Notes under the pieces: model-generated
Databases searched by the model: none
Told to the model about the DNA's origin: nothing
Seen by the model: the letters and a program-made list of their open reading frames with translations, nothing else
NCBI GenBank assembly: GCA_037447605.1
Contig: CM074805.1
Coordinates: 2,447,938 to 2,511,937 of the forward strand
Length of the DNA stretch: 64,000 bases
Source of the DNA: Zygnema circumcarinatum
Taxonomy: Eukaryota > Streptophyta > Zygnematophyceae > Zygnematales > Zygnemataceae
Direction of reading: 5' to 3'
Program-made: the position numbers and the translations under genes
Shown: positions 44,376 to 58,500 of the stretch, one piece after another
How positions within the stretch are numbered: position 1 is the stretch's first letter
Layout: each line of letters begins with the position of its first letter

Positions 44376-47300
44376 TCAGAAAATTTCCTTGGTGAAACCC
44401 GGATCAACTCCCTTGACCTGATCCTTCGTTTCAGCCCACGCCGCCTTCAAGAGTGGAAGGATCTGTTGCAAAATTGCCGGAGTTGCGAATCGCAGCTCCC
44501 ACACAGTGAAGCCAGAATGGTCGGACCCAAGACCTCGGGACCCATCGCTTGGCGTCCCAATAGAGGGCTGACGTGAATCGGAGCTGAAGAATACCAAGGA
44601 GAGCTGGCGGCGGTCTTTGCGGCTTGGGACCTGTTAGGGTTCATGGAGGCCGCAGTTGAAAATTGATCAATTCAAGGCATGCCCCAAGCCACTAGGGGTT
44701 TCAGACTGAAAAGTTTCTTACTTTCGAAATTCGAAACCAGTACACACTTCCCCCGTGAAATAGGTAGTTACATCGAAATGCTTCGAATTACTTTCGTGTC
44801 GTTTTTTCAATTCCGAAACCCGCTTTCGTCGGAATCAAAAATGCTTTCCAGGACAAGAAACTAATGCATGTGGGAAAAGGACTCCACAGCAGAAAACCAC
44901 ACCATCCTATCATCAAGTTTGACACCTCTCATTCCTTCATGAATGAGGGGAGAAAGGCACCTGCTAAACCGCATCTTGAGGCATCCTAAGGAAAAGGAAA
45001 ATCCGAAAAGAAGGGAAACAAAATGGTAAGGAATCAAATGTTGAACCAACATATGGAGGGGCAAAGGATGTGGAGCTTACAATTTTTCGGAGTTCTCCAA
45101 TGGCTCGCTGGGTGTGGGGCACATAGTAGTGCTCGTGCTCTTGGTTTTGGTCATAGACGAATCCGGCATGTTTAACATTAGCTACAAGAGAATGAGCAAA
45201 TAAATGGAGCAGCTCCGAGCAAAGCACTAGAGATCTAGAAGTCATGATGAACGTAACCGCCATCCAACGCCCACCTGCAACCCCATATCAAAATAAATGA
45301 CTCAGAAAGTAACTTACAAGAGCTGCCCAACCATGCATAACATATGCATGGACGAAATGAACAAAAACAGAGTCTGAGAATGGATCAGTGAAAACAAGGT
45401 AGGACAAGGAGGGCATGTACGTGTAATAGAAACGATTAGGGGAAAGAATCCATGTAACTTGCAATAGAAAGCTTGCTAGATCCAAAATTAGCAAGTAGTG
45501 TCATAGCCATCTGAAACAAAGGAAGGGTGTGAATTTCACCCGTTTCTGTATCACAACGGTAATGCAGCATGGCATATAGTCGTACATTGGTTTTTCGCTT
45601 GCTAAATACATCTTTCTCCAAGCAACACAGCTGCTCGGTGCCCCAGCTGCATTTAGACACGAGATGGCACAGTCAGACAGGATTCACCGCCCAGGACGAG
45701 ATCTGAATGTCAGTCTGCCTCACATAAATGTCAGCTATTTACTACCCGCATGTAACTAGCTCGCAAACATACACTAATCGAAAACCAAAATTATTTGTAT
45801 CAACTTGAAAAGTAGGTGCAGATGAATGATATTTCAGGGACAGAAAGAAGTCACACCATTCCACGTTTAAGGACAGGCTCCTTTCAGATGCCTCAGCATC
45901 AGTCCGTGTTGTGAGGCGCTGCAGAAGGTCCGACGTCACAGTCGCACTCCGGGTGGCAATCACATATTCAGACGCAGCACCAGCATGCAGCCTATGCGTG
46001 GGACAAGAAAAGTGAACAAAATAAAGCACAAATTGGCATGAGTTTGTTATGATGTACTTGATTACGCCATTCATGCGCCACATGTCTGACGTACAGGAGC
46101 AAAAGATGCGACTTCCGTACGTTGGAACAAACAGCGACTGTTTCAACTACTGCCAGCTAGTACTGCCTACGAGCGAGCAAAGAAAACAATTTCAAGAGCT
46201 TCAGAATATATTCAGAGTATGTTTATGGGATGTACTGCTGAAGATCAAGCCCCTTTTTGCTTGTTATTGAAAGTAAGATGCACTTGTTTTCCTTCACGAG
46301 TAGCTCAGCTAAATATGCCCCATGAGTGCATCCGTGTCTGTTACTTGAACAGATGTCAGAACCAGTGCATCCATTGATATCAGCTGCGCTGCTGGTTCAT
46401 ACCTGAGGACTTGTAAGCCTAGACCAACCACCAGGCGCTTGACATCAGTCAATCTGTGGCTCGCAATCACTCGAAGAACCAAATCTGCAAACCATCTCTA
46501 GTGACCACGGGTGTCAGAAGCAAGACCATTCCTGACCTGCGATACTATTCTGGCCACACAGCATGGACAGCCAGATCAGAAAATGTGGAGCATTCTTTCT
46601 ACATGACTGTACAGGCTTAAGAAATTGCCATCGGGCACATGCGCTGAAACTCAAGCCAAACTCACGAATTTAGTGCATTAGAAAACTTGTTGACTACTTA
46701 ATCAAAACTTTACAAGGATCGGCCTAATCACCTTGTCGATGGGTGAGAGCAGATTGACTAATCTCTTCCCGCAAGATGTAGACTTTGAGATCGCTACTGA
46801 AAAGCAAAATCGTCGGACTGCAAAACCAATTCCACGCTGTCTGTAAGAATTGCGGCAGACCAAGTTACCTGCAGAAATAAAACGTATATTGTCGTCTTCT
46901 GTAGACTGGAATCGTACAGTAAATGCACCGCTAAGGTGAAAAGTTATTGCCAACTTAGTAGAGAAGACTGCAGCAACTGCAATGTTGTTTCAGGAACTTC
47001 ACTCTAATTTGTATGGCTGGTGTGATCGTAAGTGATGCTCACCTCTCTTCTCTCTCCTCCTTCCAAACACGAAGGCAACCACAGCGAAGGTATCCAATGC
47101 TATGTTCTGCTGTCTTCTGATCACCCACAGTTCTCCGAAAACAAACCTCGAGCTCATCGTCCGGAAGTGGCGTCGACGCTTCTGTGGACCTTAAACTAGC
47201 TTTCAGTTTGATGTTTGGACCTTCTTCTGACACTTTGCGGTGTCTTCCTGATGACCCGCTATCTATCTGCCTCGGTGTATCCTTCCAGGCCTGTCCAGTC

Positions 47301-50300
47301 CATTCTGTATCTGCATTTCGCTCAAACTGGGGAGACCAAATCAAAGGTTCAAATTTTTCAAATAACTCATCCTCCTCATCCGTTGATGTTCTGTCAACCC
47401 ACTTTACACGGCGCAGAGGGCGCCTATTGCCGACGAATCCACCACCAGCTGTGGCCATTGCATCATCTCTGTAGTCATCCAGACGCGGCCCTCTTTCTGC
47501 GACTGTGAGAAGCCTATCGTACTCAGACTTGCCTTCATCCCAGGACATTTTCAGCGACCTCCATGTTCCTCCCCCAAATTCCCAATCAGCCCCTTGGGGA
47601 CCACTTTCACCAGACTGCATCCGTCTGCTGAACCATTTGCCCGACACATCAGAACCTGATCCCTCATCTGCGCCTTCCAGAGCTGAACTCGGATAGACAT
47701 TGTCCCTCTGGCCAAATCTAGACTCAAAGTCTAGCATGAGCCGCCCAATAGTACTATCCGCCCCTGTTGCAGGGCTGCAGGCGTTGCTCATACCACTCTC
47801 CGAATCAGACCATTCCACACTAGTGCTAGAGGACTCATTATCATCTGATACATTGCTTTGTTCAGTGCGGAGCTCTTCCTCCCGTCTGTCACCCAAACGC
47901 ACAGGTTTGTCTTCGTCTTTGAAGGAGGCATCCTCATAAACGACTCCCTCAGCTGGTGACCAAGCACCGTTCAAACAATTTGGATCAAATGTACCCGACT
48001 GCGACGTTGAGTCGTCTACCAAATCTTCTGCAAACCTGCCAATCTGGACGTTTGGCAAGACAAACGGCAGATGCTCACTGTCCACATTATGTTCGGATGG
48101 TCCATGCTCATTTCCAGCTACAAGAGTGGAATTCGAAGACTTCATATCCCCTCTGCTATCAAAACCCTTTTCAATTTGCTTCCAACTGATGTCAGGGGGG
48201 GGTTTTGGTCGTGATCGCGACCTTCGACGAACCATCGAGCTTTCTATTCTTCGATTTGTGCTGCCCAGCATGTCATTTTCATCAGCTCCGAATTCCACCT
48301 GAAGGTTAGTCCCATTTCCAGTAAACTCCAAGAGCCAGCTGTCGGTTGGCCACGACCCTTCCTCTTCTCTATGCTTTGATGACGAGATAGCATCCATTGG
48401 ATCTTCAAACGTCGAAGCTACTGATTTATTTGGAGATCCGAGTTCCTCCATCTGGAGCAGGTCACGTTGCTCCATGATGAGAATTTCCTGACTTTCTCCA
48501 TGAGTTTCTTGGTAGTCGTGAATAGTGCCCTCCTCAGTGGTTGTCTCCACATCTGCCAATACCCCTTGAACTACTGCAGGGGGACAACTAGCTTCCTGCA
48601 ATAACAAATTTAATGTGAGATATGTGGATCCAGAACACTGAATAGGTGGAGCAATGCAATACACAAACCTGGCACCGCATTCGGTTAACAAAATTGACCG
48701 AATTTTGAATCGCCAGGTGCCGGGGTTGGCACAGAAGTCTACCAGGTAAAAAGCAAGAAATGGGAGTTGAGGAGGAAAGAAAAGGTTCGTATAAGGGGAA
48801 GGATCCAAAAACCAGTTGAACAGCGACTGATGAATGGCAAGGTTTCCTTCACTTCATAAACTGTTCGACTTGTCCTCCAACAACAGTGCCTGGTTTGCTG
48901 ACATCATCCTTAACCTCCTTTTGGCAGCAATACATCATGAGTCCGCTAACTTGTATATATCCACCCAAAGTATATTCATCACAATTACTTCAAGCTGTTA
49001 TTTCTCACACGTGCATTCAAGCTAAATTGAAAGCTTGCCTAATTATGAGAGTTGAGTAGCGGAAAGAGTATCACCTGCTGAGGCAAGATATCACAAGTCC
49101 TCCCAAAACTGCTCCTTCGAAGCCCTGAGCGGTCTCTCCGGTGCAAGTGAAGGGAACCTCTCACCAGCAACTTTTCAAACCCACTTGCACGCCTGCCATC
49201 CAGCAAAAGCTGGGAGAAGCATGCCAACATAAACATAGGTTCAGAAGTGCTGCTCTCAAAGAGAACAGGATGGTCTGAAGCAAAGCTACATTCGGAGCTC
49301 GTCACTTCAAACTCCGGCAAGGTTATTCTAATCAACCTGTCCTGTAGCGGCCATACCTTCTCAGGAGGGAAATTTAGATGTCAAGATGCTCAAGTTGTCG
49401 TGAAACAGTAACATGCTAGCTCACCAACATCTCCTGTGCACGGGTTTAAGGGACATTAAAAGTTGTGATTTAATTAACCGCTTAATCAAAGGAAAGGGTT
49501 TTTCGCCGCAAATCAACTAACCTTGAATGGTTCTGCAAACAGGCTAAGTGTTTGCAAGCGGTACTTCTTGAGAGAGGCCAACGGATTTCCATCCAACCAC
49601 AGGTGACTGAGGCAGGAAAGGCCTTGAAGTCGTGCCACCTCCGTCAGAGAACTCAGCAAGTTATAACCCAAGTCGAGCTTCTCCAGGACCCTGAGTTCCT
49701 CCAGTCCTCGTGTGTTAGAAATCGCATTCCCGCGCAGTACCAAAGTGGTCAAATTTGAAAGCCCCTGCGAGGACAAAACAATATCAGGAAAGCGCCTGGA
49801 CCACTTTTCCTAAACTCTTATGATAGTTGAGACTCCATTTGGCGATGGAGGAACAATCAGTTTTGGAAACAATTCTGCACTCACTGAAAAACTAAAACTA
49901 CATAGCAGAAAGGAATGTGCAAACTTCATTGGCTTCACACTTTCCAAGTTGACTGCATTTTGGGACACGATGCACCTGCTTTCTTGCAGAGCAAATAGGT
50001 GACAGACTTTTTTCCTATGCTGACCCGGAAAAAACGTCTAGGAGAATGGTTGATAAAATGAGAGACTGACGTCATAATAAGACACACGCTTTGTACGGAA
50101 ACGTAAGTCATTCCCGTGCAAGATCAGAGGAACGTACAATTCGCAGGGAGTCAACTGCATTAATGTGATTGAATCCAATGTCCAGCCACCGGAGACGCGT
50201 GCAGTGCTCAAGGTTGGCAACTTTAGTCAGGGCATTCCTGCTAAGATCCAGCGTGCGAACAGCTGGTAACACTCGTAACGCATCATCCATTAGCAAAACG

Positions 50301-51615
50301 CCATTCTTGGAGCACACAACGGTACTCAAGCAAACCCATGGAATTAGGGAAGCATCCACTACTCGTTCGAGAAAGATGTGTTGCAGGGCATTCTGCAATA
50401 GAAGAACGAAACTTGCATTTGAGGTTAAAAAAAAAAATTGATTGCAGCAGTTGGAACATCGGGCTGCTCTACCTGGGAGATTAACTGTACTAATATGACC
50501 CGATTAAACAAGCAGAGAAGCAAAGCAGAAAGCAAGCTGGAAAACAGCACCAAGCTAGACACCTGAGCGAATGCGTTCACGTCAACGAACAAGCCGCAAT
50601 TAACCTTTGAAACAAGGAAGTAAACGAGAGAAATAAAAAAGTTCACTGTCTCCCACTGCAAGCCCTTTGGTCAAGAAAATGTTTCTGACGTGCCTTGCAA
50701 AAGAAATCGCTCATGATATAACTTCAAAATACAACTATCAAAGCCGTCCCCTACGATGAATTCCAAATGCCAACCAAAAGAACAACAAACATCGCCAGCA
50801 AGCTTGTTATTGACGATAAACTTAAAATTGATGGGCAGAACTTAAGCCAAAAGATTCAACTTCTGTTTTCTGAGAATGTGCCTGAACTCTGGCCTATATA
50901 AAACTGGAAGTGCTCCGTGATGGATGGCAAAGTGTCTGTCTGGAATGGCACTCTCTTCTCAGTGGAGTGATAAGAGCAACAATTGCGACCGACTTCTGTA
51001 AATTCCTAAGTACGTCATGGCTTATCCCACATACATTTGGCCAACGGTATGAAACGGAGTCTATTCCGGGTTGAGCTATCTATGAAGTGTAGAACCATTG
51101 ATGCCAGACTTAAAGAGCTGTATGGCTTGGAGATAGCGTGTTGCATAGAGATACAAGCATAGAGATTTCCATGTTACCGCAGAGTTGTGACATATGAGCT
51201 TCTCCAAACAAGGCCGAAGCTCCACCAATCCCCTTGCAGAGCATGTTGACAAGTCGCAACCACGAAGCTCAAGGACTCTTAGCCTGCCAAATGGCAGTAG
51301 GTTGATCGGCGTGGGGTCCCTAGAACCCTTAGTCAGCGACACTACTTGTACACTTTCTAGAAGCAAAAGAAAGCGTCGAAGCTTTTCCAGCTGCCGATAA
51401 TCTCCAAGATCTGTAATGTACGCCCTCAAGTAATCGACTGGAGCATTAATCCTCAAGTCTTCAAGTTCCTTCAGCGAAGCAAGGCGAGACTGCAAATACA
51501 GTAAGCCAACCGGATTAAGCTTCAGAACCACTGATCCCTCCAGAAGCTGCTCGGCATGATGGTCTATGAATGCCGCGAGGAGCTCCAAGTAGCGATCGCC
51601 GGTCACTATGGCCAT
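44376..51615 (-). CDS. Leucine-rich-repeat protein, STK11-interacting protein (LIP1)-like
   Basis: Eleven exons on the minus strand: 51615-51178, 50392-50138, 49764-49522, 49359-49075, 48595-47043, 46817-46732, 46484-46403, 45991-45857, 45646-45540, 45274-45081, 44630-44376. Phase is kept and the total is 1210 residues. The N-terminus (MAIVTGDRYLELLAAFI, then APVDYLRAY and LRVLELRGCDLST) matches plant proteins annotated as outer-arm dynein light chain 1-like or STK11-interacting protein-like, such as At3g17920, from memory. Leucine-rich repeats occupy about 165-305 (VRTLDLSRNALTKV, LTTLVLRGNAISN, LEKLDLGYNLLSSL). A 520-residue acidic, serine-rich middle follows. The C-terminal part (ILLFSSDLKVYIL, VGLGLQVLRL, FTVWELRF) resembles the PH-like region of that family. 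Molecular function in plants is not established. The exon at 46817 was placed by matching phase and family motif; a competing frame was rejected. The acceptor of exon 4 has an alternative one codon downstream. Confidence 0.9.
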
Positions 51616-51764
51616 TCCTGGAGGGCATGGCTTCAGCCACGCTGCAGCCCCCCCCGCCAGTCCTCGCAAGGAGGGGCCGCCATGGCTCCGGCAGCCATGG
51701 CTAGGGCTTGCGCTTCCATTGCAGCAGCAGCAGCAGACAGCAGGCGTCAGGAGCGCGGAGGCGC

Positions 51765-52062
51765 CGCCACGTGGAAAGGGCCTCCCGCAAGTGGGTCCAG
51801 CTCCAACACCGCAGTTCCATGTCCGTACCTTCAGTTCCCGTTCCGTTCATGTACTTGTTCGTACTGCAAACGGTGCCGGGACCGATCCGCAAACGGAAGT
51901 TTGTGCCACGTGGCGCGATCTGAAGCGCCAGTTTCTGATCGGACGGCCCACAATCCGCGGCGCCTCCGGCGGCGAGGGGCCGTCCGAGGGGCGCGGGCGG
52001 CGCGTCCCCGCGTTCCGAGACTTCAGGAACGCAACCTCCCCCCAATGAGAAGGAGCCACGTG
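51765..52062. promoter_or_regulatory. Three G-box elements upstream of the LRR gene
   Basis: CACGTG occurs at 51765-51770, 51907-51912 and 52057-52062, about 150, 292 and 442 bases before the start codon. The spacing of roughly 142-150 bases is regular enough to note. Function is inferred from motif only. Confidence 0.45.
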
Positions 52063-52237
52063 GCCAGAGCTGCCAAGGTGGTGGCGAGCCGCGGTGACCG
52101 CCGTCGCGGTCGCGGTTGGTATCGCCTCGCTCTGGCGGCGGCCCTGTTTCGCGCTCGTTCCATTCTCGCCGTCGTCGAGTTTTAGGGCTTGGTGAGGTTT
52201 GATGTGTGGGTGCATTCGCAAGTGAGAGGGGAAGTGG

Positions 52238-52300
52238 CATTGATCTTACAATGGCGAGGCCATCAAATGTACATGGACAAAAACAACATGGAGAACCACG
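52238..52300 (+). repeat. Fragment of the 40.3-kb fold-back repeat family
   Basis: This stretch (ATGGCGAGGCCATCAAATGT in the middle) closely matches the right arm near 40670-40732 and the reverse complement of the left arm near 40365-40402. It shows the element is dispersed. Confidence 0.7.
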
Positions 52301-52564
52301 ATGAACTGGCAAGTGACTTTTGGTGCTTGAAGCATTGGAGGACAGGTTGCCTATATAGCAGCAAGGCTCCGGTCCACCACGCTAAAACCATATAGAAATG
52401 GGCTGCAGTTCATTTTTCAGGAGTAGCTCCGCATATCCCACAGGATAAGTCAGCATTTCCTCACACCTCTATCCAACAACACACAGTACAGTATGGTGTG
52501 GCATGCAGAAACCCGTTGTCACTCGGTCAGAATTGTAACAGAAAGATTATATTGGAAAAAGGCG

Positions 52565-55500
52565 TTAGAAGTTCCTACTGTACTTCCTAATTTCATACAT
52601 GATGGATGGGATGGAAACCACATCCTTGACAAGAGCGGATCCTCCTCCAACTCGCTGCACCACCACAGAAATGCCCAGAAATAGATGTGAGAGCCACTTC
52701 AATGAAAAACGAAAAAATAATAACAATTAACGAAAAGCGATGTAATAGTCAACCCGGAGGCATGGAATGCAATGTGACAACATAAACGTAACAAAGAGAG
52801 GAGCCGAGCAAAGTAGAGGCCTGTTTCAGACCTTGAGGCAGTCTGACAGGCGAGTGTAGTAAAGTAGAAGCTGCGTGAGTGCCGCCCGGAGGATGTCCAT
52901 TCCACACAAAAAGTTGCTAAAGTTGGTAATCACATCTTTGTGCATCGCCTCTATGGCCATCTGCAGTGACCTCAACCCAAGTACGAAATTTAACAAAGTA
53001 ACTCACATTAGATCTGAGGAGCCTTCCTCGTGGTTCTCTCAGCAAGCCAAGGCCACAAACTGATGAGGAGCAGAAGAATACCTTCCAGCGCGCCGCAAAA
53101 TCCTTGAGGAGTGGCTCAACCTCCTGCACAGAAATGGGCGCTACAGGAGTGCCTGCAGCTCTACTGCCTGACTGCTCCTCCCCTGTGCCTGTGGGAAATG
53201 ACAGATCACTAAATTCAGGATTTCCACCGAAACACGGTTCTCAGTCACCTTTCCTCCACTACCTTCATTGCAATTACCATATCATCTGTTTTAACCAAAG
53301 CCTCAAAACTAAATCCAGGAGGATCCACGAGCACTTCATTCAAAAAAGGGATTCATCAAGAGGGATTGAACTAAAGTGCAGGACAGTGACAAGGAAGGAA
53401 GCATCGGCTCGCACGGCAGCACTTACCTGCCCGTGTTTTGACAAATTCGATCAGCTTCAAGAAGTGTTCTCGCAGCTCCTCCTCCTGTGACCGTAGTATA
53501 ACAATCAACAGATACCGCTCATTTTGGATAGTATGACGATTGGAAGCAACAAAATAAACATAGAATCTACTCCCATGGTAAATGTCTGAATTGACTTTCT
53601 TAACTTATGTTTAACGCCCCTGATTCAAAAATACTCCAATAGACTGAGATCATAAGCAAGTCAGGCACGGTTTCAATCCAACATAATGATGGCAAAGGCA
53701 CATCCGAGATCTCTTGGTTCTATTGTGTAACCTGCAGCCAGAACTTTTATTTTTTGAGTTTCAGCCACAAAGAAATTCTCCGGATTTTGGAGGAAAGTAG
53801 GTTTTCCGCACCACAAAGACAGTTGTGAAGCTTGAGAGCAAATCCTCGAATGCCTGTTTTGTTTTGCCTCCGCTCACACCTGCCTCCTGTGAGCGCCATA
53901 GACCCACATTGCTCCATCAGGATGCAAACAGAAGCAAACCAGTCTAAAAAAACGACAGGCATGCCTATAGTATGGTTTGATGTGTTTCAGAACGAGAAAG
54001 CACATACTTCGCAATCACAAAAAGAGATTGATGATGATGCCCAGAGTGATTTCTGACCTTGAGCACAGCTAACACAAGGTCATAATTGTTTATAAGAAAA
54101 ATCATGCGCTGTTTCGGACGTGAAAACAAGCGAGAAAGTTCGACAAGAAGGTTATCCACCGCTATTCGAAGGCGATCAAGATTTAGATCCAACTGCAGCA
54201 GAACAATAAGCAATAACAAAACAGTGAGACGAGTGGATATTAAAGGTACAATCAAACCCTAAACCTGAAACCACTACACTGCCAATCATCCTCACATAAC
54301 TGCCGCAGCTCGTTCACAAACAACAAAATGAAGGCACCGACTTCAAACTGCCTTTTTGAGCAATTTCTGTCCCTCCCGGAGATGCTGAGCAGTCCTAACA
54401 TCTGACTTCAGCATTCGAGAAAATGCACGAAGCAGCACTTAGATAACTTGGCCGAGATCAATGAGGAGACACACCTGCCCGTCTCCATAGTCAATGTTCA
54501 ACAGCATCATGGAAGCTGTAAACTCTGCATAGCGGCGAGTAACATAGTGGGGATGCACATCGTCCTCCCAAAGAGATTTTGGATTCGCATTCCGAACGCT
54601 CTGAAGATGCATATCGAAGACTAGCTTGAAGCGCGGCCAGATCATAATGTTCACCTTTAACACCCGGTACAAAGACACAATAAGTAGAATCAGTTACTTT
54701 ACTTTCAACTTCCCCTCTCCAAAAATAGGAGCTATTGCACACTGCCAAGCCACTGGCGACTGGGTTTGAAGCTCACCTTGTCCAAGTAAGCATCAAGACA
54801 GGGTACTCTTCTTCGTGACATGGTGAGCTGCAACCCAAACCTTACAACATGAAAAGGTCTTCATTCTCTTCTCTGCTTTCTCTCCTTTTCCAACACAGGG
54901 GAGTCTAATCATAATGCAATCACTTGCCATGTAAGTCCCCTACTACGTTTCACGTTACCTGATGTTGGTAAGTCATGCGAATCATCATCATGAGCCCAAT
55001 GGCGTCGTAACATGTCGGAAGGACTGCTTGCAAGTGTTCATCGATAACTGCAAAAGGTCCTGTTCGACTCACACAGCAAAACTACAAAGTAGCACGTCAG
55101 ACCGATGCACCATCGAAACGGTTTGATGAAAAACAAGCATCCGAACAAATGAAGCAGCATGTATGGGCTCCTCCCCTCGCCGCACCTGTGAAAATGCTAT
55201 TGAAAGTTGACTCGTCTCCAAAAAAGTCGAGGCAGAACAGATACCTGCATCAAAGCCCATCATTCCCAGTGGTTGTGACGCATACCGCCATAGAGCAGAA
55301 AATTTGAATCGAGCACGTAACAAGGTATGTCCCAAAATCATCTCTGTCATTACTTCTTCTCTCATCTCAGTATAGAAACATCTATTGTTACTGATGCCTG
55401 TTGCAAAGGATCAAGCCACTCACTCAGATGTGGCAGTGTCCATGAGCAGTTTATGCAAACTACGGAAGAGAACCTCGTAAGGGTACTTTGTATTGGCAGA

Positions 55501-58500
55501 TTCAGCTATGTGTGGGATGATAGCCGGCTGGTCGAGGTCCTGCAGCTCAAAACGTCGGCAAAAGCACCCATTTCCATTATGCATGTCAAATTTTCAGCCA
55601 CTTGAAACACCGAATAACTAGAACGTGGAGCAATTTCTTGTGGAAAAAGAATTCGTTAAGTAGTATAGATTTGCAACAAAAAAAAATTGAAAGAGAAAAA
55701 CCTTGAGAAGGGCAGCTCGATCGCCGAGAGAAAAAACAGCTGAGCGATTTTTCAGATCGCGAGACCGTGAGAAGAGTCCGGTGCCCCGACTGTCATCGAC
55801 TCCGATGAGGTCATTCTTTGTCACGATGTCAAGTTGCAGCTTTTCTAGTGCGAGAATGTATGTCCGGAAATGCAAACTGAGCACCTGCAGCTCGTTCCAA
55901 ATGAGAATAACACCCTCTCTCCCTCAATAACTACAACCGGAACACATTGACAGTCCGAGTGGTCAATCTCCTTAGAAGGAGAGTTCACGAAATTGTATCT
56001 TGCAGGTTTGAAAGTGCCGGTTTTCCGATTTAGAAGAAGCAATCAAACAGCAGAGGAAAGCCTCGTTTGAAGTAACGTGTACCTTGTTCATCGTGTCTAC
56101 GTACGCACCAGAGACTTCGGTATAAAGCTCTTTCCCATGAGCTTTCAAAAATTCGGCTAAGTACCTAGTGACCAGATCGATGCACCCACATCCTCAACCA
56201 TGGCTAGTAAGTAATAGGCTTTTGCTTTACATGTACACCAATTAGTAATTGGTATTAGTTATCAATTAGTGATAAGTACCATATAGAACTCGCACTCTTC
56301 GAAGGTTCTACCAGTACGATATGCATTCTATCAGGATTATGGACCTTGACAAGAACTTCAGCAGCTTGTTTGCTTGCGCACTGTTTCAGTGTATCACAAA
56401 GCACAAGTCCTCCCACACTTAAAAGGAAAGTCAAAGTTACCCACACTTCCCAAAAAAAGCAATGAAAACAATGTCAAAAGATGTCAATCATGGACTCACT
56501 TGTATTTGAGAAGCACATTTTGCTGCAGAATTTGGATGTTGGTTTTAGGTTTCCGAAGTGCCCACATCCTCTGCATGATGAAGTCCCGGGACTGTGCATG
56601 GACCACCAAATAGTTGAGGGCCCAAGCAACTATCAGTACTGCATACTGCCGTCGTGTAACATCATCTGATGCAGCAAGAAAGAGAACTGGCAGCCATTTA
56701 CATACATCCGTTCAACTCCCCCACCAGACAGTTGTTACTTTAGGCACTTCCATCACCTTTATTACAGGCGAGTTACGAGTCAAAATGAACTCAAGTATCA
56801 AACGTAGTCTGACGCACGCTATACCTCCTATGACCAAATTCCGATTTTTTAATTAAGATCATCCACATTTGAATGAATGTGCCAAATGACTTTTCATGAG
56901 GATAGAGAAATGGTAAACAGCAAGCCCCTTTACCTTTGCTACTGCCTTCACTCGCAGCCGCTCCAACTCCGGCTGCACATCTCGCAAAGATGCGGAAGTG
57001 CGGGCGGAAGAGTTATCTGCAACGAAAGTGAGTTTCTTGCTCAGCACTTCCAAAGCCTTCACGAATGAATCGTTTACCTGCAACCATCAAAACGGCAACA
57101 GAAAGTGGGCATGAAGTCAGCATCACGGGTTGAACCAAACGCAGAAACCAACCAACCAACCACGCAGGAACGCTTGAATGGAAGGCAAGTGAGACACAAG
57201 AGAGCGAGCACATTAGCCAGCAATTGCTAACAATTAAACCACCGCTTCTTGTGCTGCACTGAAGGGCACAATCAACGGAAGGAGAGCTTCGTGACTTAAA
57301 CTCTCCTTAGAGAGGGTCTCACCTCACTCTCAACAATCACATGGATTAGGTCTGGAGGAACAACAATGTCTTCCAGAAATTTCCCCAACATGTTCTCCGC
57401 TGCCTGCAACCTCACTCCCGAAGACCAAATCTGAGCTTTCCATGCTGCCTCCTTACAAAGAAAATGCGCAACAAGAAGAAATGGGCAACGGCTGAACCGT
57501 ACACCAGCAAGCCAGATCTTCATCACCTTGTTTGCACAACTTGGAGGCTCCCAACCTTAATGAAAAAGGAAACTACTGCACCAAAATCCCTACTGCTAAC
57601 TATTGGAGATTCTGCTATTTCTCAGCACCAGTGCGTGTAGATGGCAATTATATCGTCCAGGAAAACAATTCAAATTCGTATCATCCACAGCTGAGTTTCC
57701 GTACTTCAAAAATCATGCTCATTTCTGGATAGTTTTACCCCACTGGTTTTAATGAGTCCTAATCCTATTCTACTCCATTGCCCACACCATAAGAGTATGC
57801 TTGTCAGAAGAACCTTTCGGTTACGCAGCTTGACGCCCATCCCCAGAGATTTTTCTTGCAGACTTTTGATTTCTGCACTGATAGCCCCCAGATCCGCCTT
57901 CCAGCCCCACCCTCCTCTATCACCCATCAGCATCTCGAACTCACGAGTTCATCATGTGCAAGCATCACCAAAACAGAGGCGTCCTAATCCAATAAAGGCT
58001 CCATCTATCAGCAACCTGAAACAAACGATTAAATTTACGAATGGTATTCCTTCTTGTAGTCCATGCATTGGCTATTCATGGATTCTGAAGCCCCTCAGCA
58101 AAAACTCTCTACCAGGAACTCTCACAAGCTGCCTGATAATTGTAAAAAGTGTGTTTCCAATTACTCCAATGTAGAGGTAGGATGATTGCTATAGTCAATC
58201 ATACTTCCATAACACGTCGTAGCCTCGTGGCATTCTAAAGCACGTTCAACGGAATCAAAGAGCATACTTTCCTCCTCATAAGGTTTTCCGGCAAACATGG
58301 CTCGCTTCCTATCTCTACAAATCCCAGAGAGAAGAAGCATATATAATTAAGTGAAGGCAAGGTATTGAAGGTGAACAGATCAGTATCCTTGATTTCTGAT
58401 TCTCAGCTATATTCCATCGCTGTATAGTGTGGTGCAAAGGAGGCGGCCAGCCCTTCAAGAGAAGGCATACCTGGAAGCCCCCAAGGAGAGCCTCCATCTG

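Larger units (their letters stand above)
51616..52564 (-). other. Intergenic region between VPS52 and the LRR gene
   Basis: VPS52 ends at 52565 and the LRR gene starts at 51615, both on the minus strand. The first 550 bases upstream of the LRR start are GC-rich with three CACGTG elements. The rest holds a fragment of the 40.3-kb fold-back repeat and probably the VPS52 3' UTR. Long overlapping frames at 51556-52312 on both strands are compositional. Confidence 0.45.

Noticed and set aside
46702-46953. Open frame on the minus strand in the LRR gene region reading SVAISKSTSCGKRLVNLL
   Set aside because: Its phase does not fit the neighbouring exons. The overlapping frame with ILLFSSDLKVYIL fits both phase and the family.
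51556-52312. Long open frames of about 150-210 codons upstream of the LRR gene on both strands
   Set aside because: High GC lowers stop frequency. No recognisable domain, and the region carries promoter-type elements.
56255-56446. Possible extra VPS52 exon on the minus strand
   Set aside because: It has no counterpart in VPS52, and the flanking exons join in phase without it.
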